Positions 9,691 to 18,891 of a stretch of 64,000 nt of DNA are shown one piece after another. This stretch comes from Hydrogenophilales bacterium 16-64-40 (GTDB lineage: Bacteria; Pseudomonadota; Gammaproteobacteria; Burkholderiales; Thiobacillaceae): NCBI GenBank assembly GCA_002256995.1, contig NCGX01000012.1, positions 16,529 through 80,528 on the forward strand. Direction: 5' to 3'. A program made the position numbers and the translations under genes. The notes below the pieces were generated by a model. The model ran no database searches. It was not told the origin of the DNA and saw only the letters and a list, made by a program, of their open reading frames with translations. The first letter of the stretch is position 1. Every line of letters begins with the position of its first letter.

Positions 9691-10616
9691 CAATCCAAGC
9701 CTTTTGGCAGCGGAAATCCGACCTTCTCCTGCACCCCATCCAAGTCGGTCACTGTACCGATTCCAAACTGTTTCAGCCGTTCGATCACTGCGCACACCAG
9801 AACCTCAGGGGCTGACGCGCCAGCGGTTACGCCGACGCGCTGCTTACCCGTTATCCATTGCGGATCGATTTCGCCGGCGTTGTCGACCATGTAGGCCGGC
9901 ACGTCCAGATTCTCGGCAACTTCCCTCAGCCGGTTGGAGTTCGAACTGGTTGGCGACCCCACCACGATCACCACGTCGCACTGCGGCGCCAGCACCTTGA
10001 CGGCGTCCTGGCGGTTTTGCGTGGCGTAGCAGATGTCATCCTTTTTCGGGCCGGCGATGGTGGGGAAGCGCGCGCGCAGGGCGTCGACCACACGCGCAGC
10101 GTCGTCCACCGACAGCGTGGTCTGGGTGACGTAGGCGAGCTTGTCGGGGTCGGACACCTGCAGGCTGGCGACGTCTTCCGGCGTTTCGACCAGGTACATG
10201 CCGCCTTTCGACTGGCCCAGGGTGCCCTCGACCTCGGGGTGGCCCTTGTGGCCGATCATGACGATCTCGAGTCCTTTTTCGCGCATCTTGCTGACTTCGA
10301 CGTGCACCTTGGTGACCAGCGGGCAGGTGGCGTCGAACACGTTCAGCCCGCGCGCCTCGGCTTCTTCGCGAACCGCCTGCGAGACGCCGTGCGCGCTGAA
10401 GATGACGGTGGCGCCGGCGGGAACCTCGTCGAGTTCCTCGACGAAGATTGCGCCCTTGGCCTTGAGGTCGCTGACGACGTAGGTGTTGTGGACGACTTCG
10501 TGGCGCACGTAGATCGGCGCGCCGAATTTTTCCAGGGCGCGCTCGACGATGGCGATGGCTCGGTCGACGCCAGCACAGAAGCCGCGGGGGTTGGCAAGAA
10601 GAATGGTTGGGGTCAT
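9690..10616 (-). CDS. ispH: 4-hydroxy-3-methylbut-2-enyl diphosphate reductase
   Basis: 308-aa last enzyme of the MEP isoprenoid pathway, reducing HMBPP to IPP and DMAPP with a [4Fe-4S] cluster. The three cluster cysteines are C14 ([12 protein letters not shown]), C98 (DATCPLV) and C196 ([10 protein letters not shown]). The catalytic glutamate is E128 in GHPEVEGT, with SSNSNRL for substrate phosphate binding. Cytoplasmic. It is the last gene of the murJ-ribF-ileS-lspA-fkpB-ispH run, a conserved betaproteobacterial order. It lies 16 bases after fkpB. Confidence 0.97.
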   Translation of the reverse strand: MTPTILLANPRGFCAGVDRAIAIVERALEKFGAPIYVRHEVVHNTYVVSDLKAKGAIFVEELDEVPAGATVIFSAHGVSQAVREEAEARGLNVFDATCPLVTKVHVEVSKMREKGLEIVMIGHKGHPEVEGTLGQSKGGMYLVETPEDVASLQVSDPDKLAYVTQTTLSVDDAARVVDALRARFPTIAGPKKDDICYATQNRQDAVKVLAPQCDVVIVVGSPTSSNSNRLREVAENLDVPAYMVDNAGEIDPQWITGKQRVGVTAGASAPEVLVCAVIERLKQFGIGTVTDLDGVQEKVGFPLPKGLD

Positions 10617-10632
10617 GGGAGCGTTTCCGGCG

Positions 10633-11070
10633 TTACAGGATGCGAACGATTTCCACTTCGAATTCGATGCACAGATCGGCGAGCGGGTGGTTGAAGTCGA
10701 CTTTCACCGCGTCGTCGCCGATTTCCAGAATGTGACCGGCCATGGTCTGGCCGTTGGGCATGGCGAATTCGACCAGTTGGTCGACTTCAAGTTTCATGTC
10801 GGCGGGCAGGTCGGATTTGGGCAGGGTCTGGATCAGGTCGGGCTGGCTCTCGCCAAAGGCCTGCCAGGGATCGAGCAGGAACACATGGCGTTCGCCGGGG
10901 TGGATGTCGATCAGCCATTGCTCCAGCATCGGCGCCAGGGTGCCGTCGCCGAGCGTCACGGTTTCCGGCTCGGCGTCGTCGAAGTTGGAGACGAGGTCGT
11001 CACCGCCGCGCGGGCGCAATGCGTAACGGAGCTGGAGGGTGTCGCCCGCGGCGACGGCGCGGTCGGTCAT
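10633..11070 (-). CDS. fkpB: FKBP-type peptidyl-prolyl isomerase (SlpA/FkpB type)
   Basis: 145-aa cytoplasmic FKBP of the SlyD/SlpA class. The domain begins [11 protein letters not shown] and has the chaperone insert ([16 protein letters not shown]) in the flap, followed by [20 protein letters not shown] and [16 protein letters not shown], the family C-terminal motif. It acts as proline isomerase and folding helper. The ATG at 11070 overlaps the lspA stop (ATGA), the usual lspA-fkpB coupling; a longer open frame upstream is the lspA shadow. Confidence 0.93.
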   Translation of the reverse strand: MTDRAVAAGDTLQLRYALRPRGGDDLVSNFDDAEPETVTLGDGTLAPMLEQWLIDIHPGERHVFLLDPWQAFGESQPDLIQTLPKSDLPADMKLEVDQLVEFAMPNGQTMAGHILEIGDDAVKVDFNHPLADLCIEFEVEIVRIL

Positions 11071-11567
11071 GCTGCTTCCTTCGGCGTGGCCGGCTTGCCG
11101 AACAGGCTGTCCCAGATCAGCAGGGCAGCGCCGACCGAGATGGCGGAATCCGCGACGTTGAACGCCGGCCAGGCGAAGTCGCGGTAATGGAAATACAGGA
11201 AGTCGACCACGTGCCCCAGCATGACGCGGTCGATCACGTTGCCGAGCGCGCCGCCGAGCACTAGCGCCAGCGCAAAGGCCAGCCGCGGCTCCCGCGCATG
11301 ACGTTTGAGCAAGCGCACGATGATGATGGTGGCGACGATTCCGATCGCGATGAAAAACCAGCGCTGCCAGCCGCCGGCGTCGGCCAGGAAGCTGAACGCC
11401 GCGCCGGTGTTGTGCACCCGCACCAGCGAAAAGAACGGCAGTACCGGGATGGCTTCCTGGTAATCGAGCGTGGACGAGACCCACCATTTGGTGAGGTGGT
11501 CGAGGGCGATGACGGCAAGGGCGAGGCTCAGCCATTTGCGCATTGCGGGGTCAGAGAAGTATTTCAT
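11067..11567 (-). CDS. lspA: Lipoprotein signal peptidase (signal peptidase II)
   Basis: 166-aa inner-membrane aspartyl protease that removes signal peptides from diacylated prolipoproteins. Four membrane helices are visible. The catalytic dyad is D122 (GHVVDF) and D140 (FNVADSAI); GNVIDR (110-114) and VHNTGAAFSFL are also conserved. It follows ileS after a 240-bp gap that contains a repeat and a strong hairpin, so lspA may be partly uncoupled from ileS. It overlaps fkpB by four bases. Confidence 0.96.
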   Translation of the reverse strand: MKYFSDPAMRKWLSLALAVIALDHLTKWWVSSTLDYQEAIPVLPFFSLVRVHNTGAAFSFLADAGGWQRWFFIAIGIVATIIIVRLLKRHAREPRLAFALALVLGGALGNVIDRVMLGHVVDFLYFHYRDFAWPAFNVADSAISVGAALLIWDSLFGKPATPKEAA

Positions 11568-11626
11568 GGCGTAGATGGATTTTTAATCTGTCAGGGGTTC
11601 ATCGTTTGCTTCGCCGCGATGACGTA

Positions 11627-11739
11627 GGAGGCCCGCCCCCGGGCCGATGCCGTGGAGGGTGCGGCGGTGCGAAAATCGGGGCGAGGGTGGACCTCCCACA
11701 GGGTTGTGCCCTTGTGGGAGGTCCGCCCCCGGGCCGATG
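11627..11739. repeat. Duplicated GC-rich repeat with long hairpin between ileS and lspA
   Basis: The 23-bp unit beginning GGAGG and ending GGGCCGATG occurs at 11627-11649 and 11717-11739 with one mismatch. The second copy is part of an inverted repeat, GGACCTCCCACA (11689-11700) against TGTGGGAGGTCC (11713-11724), with an inner GGG/CCC pair around TTGTG. This looks like a REP-type intergenic palindrome with a partial second copy. In the ileS-lspA transcript it would fold into a very stable stem that could stop polymerase or protect mRNA. Confidence 0.7.
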
Positions 11740-11807
11740 GGGGGGCGTCGCCATGCCGCAGCGCCTGTTCGGTCGAATCGCTTCGCACACGATGACGGCC
11801 GGCCGTG

Positions 11808-14597
11808 TCAGGCATGCGTGCGCGCTTCGCCGTCGCCATAGAGGTTGCTGAAGCAGCGCCCGCACAGGCCGGGATGGTCTGCGTGGGCGTCGACGTCGTC
11901 GCGGTAATGCCAGCAGCGCTCGCATTTCTTCGCGGCGCTTGGGGTGACTTCAACGTGGTCGGCATCGGCTGCGACGATCCGCGCCTGCGAGGTGATCAGC
12001 ACGAAGCGCAGGTCGTCGCCCAGCGGCGCCAGCAGGGCCTGGGTGTCGGGACTGGCCCGCAGCGTGACTTCGGCCTGCAGCGACGAGCCGATGGCGCCGG
12101 CGACGCGCACGGTCTCCAGTTCTTTCTGCACCTCGGCGCGAACGGCGCGGATGTGGGTCCAGCGCTCGAGCAGATCGGCTTCGTTGGCCTGCGACGGCAG
12201 TTCGTGCCAGGTATGCAGGAACACCGAATCGTCTTCACTGCCCGAAAGTTCATCCCACACTTCTTCGCCGGTGAACGACAGGATCGGCGCCATCCAGCGC
12301 GCCAGCGCGTGCGTCAGGTGGTGCAGCGCGTTCTGCGCGGCACGGCGGGCGCGGCTGTCGGCACCGGTGGTGTAGAGGCGGTCTTTCAGGATGTCGAGGT
12401 AGAAGCCGCCCAGGTCCTCGGAACAGAAGCTCTGCAGCTTCTGCACGATGAAGTGGAATTCGTAGGCGTCGTAATGCGCCTGCAGTTCGCCCTGCAATTT
12501 TCGGGTCAGCGCCAGCGCGTAGCGGTCGATTTCCAGCCACTCTTCGACCGGCAGCGCTTGTGCTTTGGGATCGAAGTCCGACAAGTTGGCGAGCAGGAAT
12601 TTCAGCGTGTTGCGGATGCGCCGATAGCCCTCCACCACGCGCTTCAAGATTTCGTCCGAGATGGTGAGCTCGCCGGAATAATCGGTGGTCGCCACCCACA
12701 GGCGCAGGATGTCGGCGCCGTACTGGTCCATCACCTTTTGCGGCGCGACCACGTTGCCCTTCGACTTGCTCATCTTGTGGCCTTTGCCGTCGACCACGAA
12801 GCCGTGGGTAAGCAGGGCCTTGTAGGGCGCGTGGCCGTCGATGGCGCAGCCGGTGAGCAGGGACGACTGGAACCAGCCGCGATGCTGGTCGGAGCCTTCC
12901 AGATAGAGGTCGGCGGGGTGGGCGAGTTCGGGGCGGCGCTTCAGCACGCACGCGTGGGTGACGCCCGAATCGAACCAGACGTCGAGCGTGTGGCCGGTCT
13001 TGTTGTAGTGCGCGGCGTCCTCGCCCAGCAGCTCGGCCGGGTCGAGCGCGAACCAGGCCTCGATGCCGGCGGCTTCGACGCGCTTTGCCACGGTTTCCAG
13101 CAGCGCCGCCGTGCGCGGATGCAGTTCGCCGGTTTCCTTGTGGGTGAAGAAGGGCATCGGCACGCCCCAGTTGCGCTGGCGCGACACGCACCAGTCGGGG
13201 CGGTTCTTGATCATCGCCTCCAGCCGCGCGCGGCCCCAACTCGGGAAGAACTGCGTCGCCTCGACCGCAGCCATCGCCTGCTCGCGCAAGCTCGCCTCAC
13301 GCCTCACTTCTGAGGCCTCACCCTTCGCATCCATCCCGATGAACCACTGCCGCGTTGCGCGGAAAATGATCGGCGTCTTGTGGCGCCAGCAGTGCGGGTA
13401 GCTGTGCAGCAGTTTCTCGTGCGCCAGCAGGTTGCCGCTGGCTTCGAGCGTTTCCAGGATCAGCGGGTTGGCCTGCCAGATGCTCATGCCGCCGACCAGC
13501 GGCACGCCGGCATAGAAGCGGCCGTCGTCGCCGACCGGGTTGTCGACTTTGAGGCCGTAGCGGCTGCCGATGACATAGTCGTCAAGGCCATGGCCGGGCG
13601 CGGTGTGCACGGCGCCGGTGCCGGCGTCGGCCGTGACGTGGTCGCCGACGATGACCGTCACCTGGCGATCCTGGAACGGGTGCCACAGCAGCACGCCTTC
13701 GAGCGCCTGGCCGGTGGTGTGCGCGATGACCTGGGCGCCTTCATTCAAACCGTAACGCGTCAGTGCTGCTTCGCGCAGGCTGTCGGCCAGAATCAGCAGG
13801 CCTTTCGCCGTGCGCACCAGCGCGTACTGGAAATCGGGGTGCAGCGCCACCGCCTGGTTGGCCGGCAGGGTCCACGGCGTGGTGGTCCAGATGACGATCT
13901 GGATCGGTTCGTCAAGGGTGGCAATGTCGAAGCGGTGCGCGAGGTCGGCGCGGTCGGCCACGGCAAAGCCGACGTCGATTGCGGGTGAGGTCTTGTCCTC
14001 GTATTCGACCTCGGCTTCGGCCAGCGCCGAGCCGCAGTCGACGCACCAGTGCACCGGCTTGGCGCCCTGATAAAGGTAGCCCGCTGTCTGGATCTGCCCC
14101 AGCGCGCGCAGGGTGTCGGCTTCGAACTGGAAATCCATCGTGCGATAAGGATTGCTCCAGTCGCCCAGCACGCCGAGGCGGATGAAGTCGGCCTTCTGCC
14201 GCTCGATCTGCTCGGCGGCGTAAGCGCGGCACAGTTCGCGGAATTTCGCCGGGGGAATGGCCTTGCCGTGGGTTTTTTCCACCTGCAGTTCGATCGGCAG
14301 GCCGTGGCAGTCCCAGCCCGGCACGTAGGGCGCATCGAAGCCCGACAGCGTCTTCGCCTTGACGATGATGTCCTTGAGGATTTTGTTGACCGCATGGCCG
14401 ATGTGGATGTCGCCGTTGGCGTAGGGCGGGCCGTCGTGCAGGATGAACTTGGGACGCCCGGCGGCAGCGGCGCGGATCGCCTCGTAGCGCTTTTTCTCCT
14501 GCCAGCTTTTGACCCAGCCGGGTTCGCGCTTGGCGAGGTCGCCGCGCATCGGGAAGCGGCTGTCGGGGAGGTTGAGGGTGTGCTTGTAATCAGGCAT
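11808..14597 (-). CDS. ileS: Isoleucine-tRNA ligase
   Basis: 929-aa class I aminoacyl-tRNA synthetase that charges tRNA-Ile and edits mischarged valine. The HIGH motif is at 65-68 ([10 protein letters not shown]) and KMSKS near residue 610 ([11 protein letters not shown]). The CP1 editing domain contains [14 protein letters not shown]. The C-terminal zinc finger has [10 protein letters not shown] and LCGRCF, as in bacterial IleS. Full length for the family. It sits between ribF (12 bases upstream) and lspA. Confidence 0.98.
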   Translation of the reverse strand: MPDYKHTLNLPDSRFPMRGDLAKREPGWVKSWQEKKRYEAIRAAAAGRPKFILHDGPPYANGDIHIGHAVNKILKDIIVKAKTLSGFDAPYVPGWDCHGLPIELQVEKTHGKAIPPAKFRELCRAYAAEQIERQKADFIRLGVLGDWSNPYRTMDFQFEADTLRALGQIQTAGYLYQGAKPVHWCVDCGSALAEAEVEYEDKTSPAIDVGFAVADRADLAHRFDIATLDEPIQIVIWTTTPWTLPANQAVALHPDFQYALVRTAKGLLILADSLREAALTRYGLNEGAQVIAHTTGQALEGVLLWHPFQDRQVTVIVGDHVTADAGTGAVHTAPGHGLDDYVIGSRYGLKVDNPVGDDGRFYAGVPLVGGMSIWQANPLILETLEASGNLLAHEKLLHSYPHCWRHKTPIIFRATRQWFIGMDAKGEASEVRREASLREQAMAAVEATQFFPSWGRARLEAMIKNRPDWCVSRQRNWGVPMPFFTHKETGELHPRTAALLETVAKRVEAAGIEAWFALDPAELLGEDAAHYNKTGHTLDVWFDSGVTHACVLKRRPELAHPADLYLEGSDQHRGWFQSSLLTGCAIDGHAPYKALLTHGFVVDGKGHKMSKSKGNVVAPQKVMDQYGADILRLWVATTDYSGELTISDEILKRVVEGYRRIRNTLKFLLANLSDFDPKAQALPVEEWLEIDRYALALTRKLQGELQAHYDAYEFHFIVQKLQSFCSEDLGGFYLDILKDRLYTTGADSRARRAAQNALHHLTHALARWMAPILSFTGEEVWDELSGSEDDSVFLHTWHELPSQANEADLLERWTHIRAVRAEVQKELETVRVAGAIGSSLQAEVTLRASPDTQALLAPLGDDLRFVLITSQARIVAADADHVEVTPSAAKKCERCWHYRDDVDAHADHPGLCGRCFSNLYGDGEARTHA

Positions 14598-14609
14598 GGC
14601 GTCTGGGGT

Positions 14610-15539
14610 TTATTTAATCTTGGCCAGGAATTGTTTGGCGTTGTCGACGTCGCGCCTGATCTGCGCGACCAGGCTGTCGAGGTCGGGGTATTTTTCTTCG
14701 TCGCGCAGCTTGTGCAGGAAATCCACCCGCACGCGGCGGCCGTATATCTCCGCATTGAAATCGAACAGGTGTACTTCGAGCACCGGCACCGCGTCGGGGT
14801 TTTTCACGGTGGGCCGTTTGCCCAGGCTGGCCGCGCCCGGCAAGGGCTCGCCATTGAGGCCGTAAACCTCGACCGCAAAAATCCCCAGCAGCGGCGGCCG
14901 GTTGTGCTTGAGCTGGATGTTGGCGGTGGGGAAACCGATGTCGCGCCCCAGCTTGTCGCCGTGCACCACCCGCCCTGAGATGCTGTAGGGACGGCCCAGC
15001 AGGCGCGCGGCGTGCTCGAGTTCGCCCGCGGCGAGTGCCTGGCGCACCGCGGTGGACGAGGCGCGTTCGCCGGCGACCTCGACCGTGGGCAGGAACTCGG
15101 CGTCGAAGCCGAGCGTGTGGCCCAGGCGTTCGAGCAGCGCGAAGTCGCCCGCGCGCTTGGCGCCGTAACGGAAGTCGTCGCCCACCAGCACGTAGCGCGC
15201 CTGCAGCGTCGTGCCCAGCACCTGCTCGATGAAGGCCTCGGCGGTGAGCGCCGAGAACGCGCGGTCGAAACGGAACACGTGCAGCCGGTCGATGCCCATC
15301 CGTTGCAGGCACTCGGCTTTTTCGCGCAGGCTGGACAGGCGTGCGGGCGCCTGCTCGGGGGTGAAAAATTCGCGCGGGTGCGGCTCGAAGCTCAGCACGC
15401 AGCTCGGCAGGCCGCGTGCCTGCGCCACGTCCTGCAGACGGGCGAGCATGGCCTGATGGCCGAGGTGCAGGCCGTCATAGTTGCCGATGGTGACCGCGTG
15501 GGGCGTGCCGAGGGGAGTGAAGCCGTGGGTGATGCGCAT
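14610..15539 (-). CDS. ribF: Bifunctional riboflavin kinase / FAD synthetase
   Basis: 309-aa enzyme turning riboflavin into FMN and then FAD. The N-terminal adenylyltransferase domain has [11 protein letters not shown] (about residues 18-28) and [10 protein letters not shown]; the C-terminal riboflavin kinase domain has [16 protein letters not shown] and, later, [13 protein letters not shown]. Cytoplasmic. ATG at 15539 gives the canonical N-terminus MRITHGF. Between murJ and ileS as usual in this group; about 60 bases separate it from murJ. Confidence 0.97.
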   Translation of the reverse strand: MRITHGFTPLGTPHAVTIGNYDGLHLGHQAMLARLQDVAQARGLPSCVLSFEPHPREFFTPEQAPARLSSLREKAECLQRMGIDRLHVFRFDRAFSALTAEAFIEQVLGTTLQARYVLVGDDFRYGAKRAGDFALLERLGHTLGFDAEFLPTVEVAGERASSTAVRQALAAGELEHAARLLGRPYSISGRVVHGDKLGRDIGFPTANIQLKHNRPPLLGIFAVEVYGLNGEPLPGAASLGKRPTVKNPDAVPVLEVHLFDFNAEIYGRRVRVDFLHKLRDEEKYPDLDSLVAQIRRDVDNAKQFLAKIK

Positions 15540-15601
15540 TGCCGGTGGGTGCGATAAAGCCGCGAGCGCCGAAAGGGAGCAATTCTAGCCGATTCGGCGC
15601 C

Positions 15602-17140
15602 TTATTCTGCCGCGCGGCGGGCGAACTGGCGTGGGCGGAAGCCCATCAGGCCGAGCGCGGCGAAATACAGCACGATGCCGCCGCCGACCAGCAGCGCCAG
15701 CCGGATCATGCGGTCGAGAAATCCGGCCGCCAGCCACCATTGCGCGTCGCCCATGCTGTAGACGAGCATCGCCGCCATCAGCGCGGCCGCCAGCAGCACG
15801 CGCAGGAAATAGCCGGTCCAGCCCGGCTGCGGTTGGTAAATCTGCTGCTTTTTCAGCAGGTGCAGCAGCAAGCCCGCGTTAAGACAGGCAGCCAGGCCGA
15901 TCGACAGCGCCAGCCCCGCATGGCCGAGCGGGATGATAAAGGCAAGGTTCATCACCTGGGTGGCGACCAGGGTGAAAATGGCGACCTTGACCGGTGTCCG
16001 GATGTTCTGCCGAGCGTAAAACCCGGGCGCCAGCACCTTGACCAGGATCAGTCCGACCAGCCCCACGCTGTAGGCGACCAGCGCCCGCTGGGTCATGGTG
16101 ACGTCGGTCGCGGTGAAGGCGCCGTAATGAAACAGCGTGGTGATCAGCGGCACCGCCAGCACCGCCAGCGCGGCGGCGGCGGGCAGCGCCAGCATCAGGG
16201 TCAGGCGCAGGCCCCAGTCGAGCAGCTTCGAATAGTCGCCCGGGTTGTCGTCGGCATAATGCTTGGCCAGGCTCGGCAAGAGGATGGTGCCCAGCGCCAC
16301 GCCCAGCATGCCGGCGGGAAACTCCATCAGGCGGTCGGCGTAATAGAGCCACGAAACGCTGCCGCTGGCGAGAAAGGACGCGAAGATGGTGTTGATCAGG
16401 AGGCTGATCTGGGCGACCGAGACGCCCAGCGTGGCCGGCGCCATCAGCCTGAGGACGCGCTTGAGGCCGGGGTCGTCGAAGTGCCGGGTGGGGCGCGGCA
16501 GCATGCGGATCTTCAGCAGATGCGGCAGCATCCAGGCCAGTTGCAGCACCCCGCCCAGCGCTACGCCCCAGCCCAGCGCCAGCACCGGCGGGTCGAAATA
16601 GGGCGCCAGCCACAGCGTGGCGCCGATCATGGCGACGTTGAGCAGCACCGGCGCGAACGCCGGCACCGAAAACTTGCTGTGGGTGTTGAGGATGCCTGCC
16701 GCCAGCGCCACCAGCGAGATGAAGATGATGTAGGGAAAGGTGATGCGCAAGAGCGCGACGGTGAGCTCGAACTTGTCCGGGTCGGCGCGGAACCCCGGTG
16801 CGCTGACGTAGGCCACCCACGGCGCGCCCACTACGCCCAGCAGGGCGACCACGACCAGCACCAGCGTCAGCGCGGTGCCGACCTGGTTGACCAGGTTCTG
16901 GGTGGCGTCGTGGCCGCGGCGGTTCTTGTATTCGGCCAGAATCGGCACGAAGGCCTGCGAGAACGCGCCCTCGGCGAACAGGCGCCGCAGCAGGTTGGGG
17001 ATCTTGAAGGCGACGAAGAAGGCGTCGGTCACCATGCCGGCGCCGAACACGCGGGCGATGATGGCATCGCGCACGAATCCCAGGATGCGGGAAAGCAGGG
17101 TCATGCTGCTGACCGCAGCGAGGGCTTTGAGGAGATTCAT
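15602..17140 (-). CDS. murJ: Lipid II flippase MurJ
   Basis: 512-aa polytopic inner-membrane protein of the MOP superfamily that moves lipid II to the periplasmic face for peptidoglycan synthesis. The start [20 protein letters not shown] is the conserved MurJ N-terminus; the open frame extends 20 codons further up but those residues are not family-like. [12 protein letters not shown] and [17 protein letters not shown] are typical, including charged residues lining the cavity (R24, R52 region). About 14 membrane helices. First gene of the six-gene minus-strand run and divergent from rpsT. Confidence 0.96.
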   Translation of the reverse strand: MNLLKALAAVSSMTLLSRILGFVRDAIIARVFGAGMVTDAFFVAFKIPNLLRRLFAEGAFSQAFVPILAEYKNRRGHDATQNLVNQVGTALTLVLVVVALLGVVGAPWVAYVSAPGFRADPDKFELTVALLRITFPYIIFISLVALAAGILNTHSKFSVPAFAPVLLNVAMIGATLWLAPYFDPPVLALGWGVALGGVLQLAWMLPHLLKIRMLPRPTRHFDDPGLKRVLRLMAPATLGVSVAQISLLINTIFASFLASGSVSWLYYADRLMEFPAGMLGVALGTILLPSLAKHYADDNPGDYSKLLDWGLRLTLMLALPAAAALAVLAVPLITTLFHYGAFTATDVTMTQRALVAYSVGLVGLILVKVLAPGFYARQNIRTPVKVAIFTLVATQVMNLAFIIPLGHAGLALSIGLAACLNAGLLLHLLKKQQIYQPQPGWTGYFLRVLLAAALMAAMLVYSMGDAQWWLAAGFLDRMIRLALLVGGGIVLYFAALGLMGFRPRQFARRAAE

Positions 17141-17207
17141 GGGCGGTGGCGTTTTGCGCGCATTGTGGGGGGCGGGCGCGCCAACTGCAACCTCATGCAC
17201 AAGCCAC

Positions 17208-17371
17208 TTGATTTATGGCGTGAGTTTCCCGTACAATCGCGGCCTTTAGTGAATCCGCCCCGTGGTCAACAGGGCGCTTCGGATTCAGGATTTAAATTGC
17301 CTCGCCTGCAGGGTGGGGTACCTAAGATTAATTTGCCCTGCCATGGTGCAGGGTTTACAGGAGCAGAACAC
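17208..17371 (+). promoter_or_regulatory. rpsT promoter and structured 5' leader
   Basis: TTGATT at 17208-17213 and TACAAT at 17232-17237 are 18 bases apart and form a good sigma-70 promoter. The roughly 125-base leader that follows can fold: GAATCCG (17251-17257) pairs with CGGATTC (17280-17286) with inner CGCCC/GGGCG, and CCCTG (17336-17340) pairs with CAGGG (17349-17353) just before the ribosome binding site. S20 is known to regulate its own translation in enterobacteria; whether this leader does so is inference. Confidence 0.6.
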
Positions 17372-17638
17372 ATGGCGAACTCCGCCCAGGCGCGCAAGCG
17401 CGCACGTCAAGCCAGCGCGCAGCGCGACAGCAACATGAGCCAGCGCTCGGAACTGCGCACCGCGATCAAGAAAGTGCGCAAAGCGATCGAAGCCGGCGAC
17501 AAGGCCGCGGCGCAGCAGGTCTTCCAGACGTCCATGAGCCTGATCGACAGCATCGCCGACAAGAAAATCGTCCACAAGAACAAGGCCTCGCGCCATAAAA
17601 GCCGCCTGTCCCTGGCGGTCAAGAGCATGGCCGCCTGA
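17372..17638 (+). CDS. rpsT: 30S ribosomal protein S20
   Basis: 88-aa basic protein starting [20 protein letters not shown], the S20 signature, with [14 protein letters not shown] at the C-terminus. It binds 16S rRNA early in 30S assembly. The ATG at 17372 is preceded by CAGGAG; a very long open frame running in from 15539 is the antisense shadow of murJ. It is monocistronic, closed by a clear terminator, and divergent from murJ as in most betaproteobacteria. Confidence 0.98.
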   Translation: MANSAQARKRARQASAQRDSNMSQRSELRTAIKKVRKAIEAGDKAAAQQVFQTSMSLIDSIADKKIVHKNKASRHKSRLSLAVKSMAA

Positions 17639-17686
17639 GCGTCAGACGCTCAGGCGCTGCATGGGTAGAACCCGCGCAGCACAATT

Positions 17687-17718
17687 AAAAAACGCCGCAT
17701 TTTTGCGGCGTTTTTTAT
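17687..17718. terminator. rpsT terminator (bidirectional shape)
   Basis: Stem AACGCCGCA (17691-17699) / TGCGGCGTT (17704-17712) with a four-base T loop, followed by T6 on the plus strand and preceded by A6, so it can also serve the convergent DUF3579 gene on the minus strand. Confidence 0.9.
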
Positions 17719-17736
17719 TTTCCGGCCTACCCCAAA

Positions 17737-18018
17737 TCAGTCGGCGTTTTCGGTCTGCAATTCATTGCTGCGGGCAAAGGTCTGCAAAAAACGGTAGGCG
17801 TTGGCATCGGCTTCCTTGAGCCGTTTGTCCACCACGATGCAGGGGACGCCGTCCAGCGTGGTGGGTTGCACATAAGGCGAATAATTGGTGCGGTTGTTGG
17901 GATCGATTACCGCGAACGCCCCCGCCAGCCGATCGGCCCAGTCGCTCGGCCGAAACCGGGCGCCCCCGGTGGTGATGCCACGAATGATGAAGGGGGCGTT
18001 GGCGGATGCGTCATCCAT
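17737..18018 (-). CDS. DUF3579 family protein
   Basis: 93-aa cytoplasmic protein matching DUF3579, a family found almost only in betaproteobacteria. Recognisable parts are FIIRGITTGGARFRPSDWAD, NYSPYVQPTTLDGVPCIVVD and NAYRFLQTFARSNELQ. Biochemical role unknown. In this lineage the family often lies close to arginine biosynthesis genes, as here (argD about 0.9 kb away), but no functional link is demonstrated. ATG at 18018 is the only sensible start. Confidence 0.85.
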   Translation of the reverse strand: MDDASANAPFIIRGITTGGARFRPSDWADRLAGAFAVIDPNNRTNYSPYVQPTTLDGVPCIVVDKRLKEADANAYRFLQTFARSNELQTENAD

Positions 18019-18183
18019 GAGAGGGCAGGCGGCTGTAAGGAATTGCCGGATTTTAGCACGCAGCCGGCAGGGTGATGTGGGGGATGCCGCTTGCGCGATC
18101 GGGGCATTTTGAAGATACTGGCGGCGGATTGCCTGACCAAAATGGTCAACAATTCGTTCAAAATTTCAAGCTGAGGAGAGAAC

Positions 18184-18279
18184 ATGAAAAACCCGCTGGA
18201 TTCGCTGTGGGGCACCGTCATAGCAGGCGTTGTGCTCACCGTTGTGCTGTTTGTCTTTGCCAGAAATTTCTTGGGTTAA
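18184..18279 (+). CDS. 31-aa single-helix membrane protein
   Basis: ATG at 18184, preceded by GAGGAGAG with good spacing, opens 31 codons ending TAA at 18277-18279. The product is MKNPLDSLWG, then a membrane helix (TVIAGVVLTVVLFVFA), then RNFLG. The strong ribosome site, membrane topology and 12-base gap to the next gene, whose product is also membrane-embedded, indicate a true small gene, perhaps an accessory subunit of its neighbour. Not a family I can name. Confidence 0.65.
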   Translation: MKNPLDSLWGTVIAGVVLTVVLFVFARNFLG

Positions 18280-18291
18280 GGGGGATCAAGA

Positions 18292-18792
18292 ATGGAAAAT
18301 ATCGATATCGTCTCCGCGCTGTCCCGCTGGACCCATTTCATGGCAGGCATCATGTGGATCGGCCTGCTGTATTACTTCAACTTCGTTCAGGTGGCCGCAC
18401 TTAAAAATGCCGGTGCCGACGGCACCGCAGCGGGCATCACCAAGCACGTTGCGCCGCGCGCCCTGCTGTTCTTCCGCTGGGCCGCCGTCCTGACCTGGAT
18501 TTCCGGCGCGGCCTTGCTGGGCCCGTATTTCATGGATGCCTTCCTGCTGCGCAACGGCATGGGTCCGATCGGTATCGGCGCCTGGCTCGGCACCATCATG
18601 CTGTTCAACGTGTGGGTGCTGATCTGGCCGAATCAGAAGAAGATTCTGGGCATGGTGTCGGCGACCGACGGTGAGAAGAACACGGCACGCCGGGTGGCCT
18701 TCCTGGCATCGCGCACCAACACCATGCTGTCGATTCCGATGCTGTTCTTCATGGCAACCGGGATGTCTCACTCGGCGCTTTTCAGCCTATAA
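18292..18792 (+). CDS. PuuD-like (urate hydroxylase N-terminal family) membrane protein
   Basis: 166-aa protein with about four membrane helices, resembling the membrane domain of PuuD-type urate oxidases (Urate_ox_N). Conserved-looking residues include H15 in RWTHFMAGIMWIGLLYYFN, R62 in FFRWAAVLTWISGAALLG, a second-half WPNQKKILG and a C-terminal GMSHSALF. PuuD proper carries a C-terminal cytochrome c domain, which is absent here, so urate oxidation is not a safe call; a haem- or quinone-linked membrane role is possible. It is preceded by the 31-aa gene and closed by a terminator. Confidence 0.7.
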   Translation: MENIDIVSALSRWTHFMAGIMWIGLLYYFNFVQVAALKNAGADGTAAGITKHVAPRALLFFRWAAVLTWISGAALLGPYFMDAFLLRNGMGPIGIGAWLGTIMLFNVWVLIWPNQKKILGMVSATDGEKNTARRVAFLASRTNTMLSIPMLFFMATGMSHSALFSL

Positions 18793-18814
18793 TCAAGGCG
18801 CTGCATGACAAGCG

Positions 18815-18836
18815 CGGCGGCTTAGGCCGCCGTTTT
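18815..18836 (+). terminator. Terminator after PuuD-like gene
   Basis: Stem CGGCGGC / GCCGCCG around TTAG (18815-18832) followed by TTTT, 23 bases after the stop and before argD. Confidence 0.85.
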
Positions 18837-18891
18837 CTATTCCGCTGCTTTAAATGCTGCAGCGTGATTTGACAGCCTGTAGAGAACGGCC

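Noticed and set aside
11805-13313. 502-codon plus-strand frame
   Set aside because: Antisense to ileS; high GC creates long empty frames opposite real genes.
15539-17638. 699-codon plus-strand frame ending in S20
   Set aside because: Most of it is antisense to murJ with an implausible Gln/Arg/His-rich product; only the last 88 codons are rpsT.
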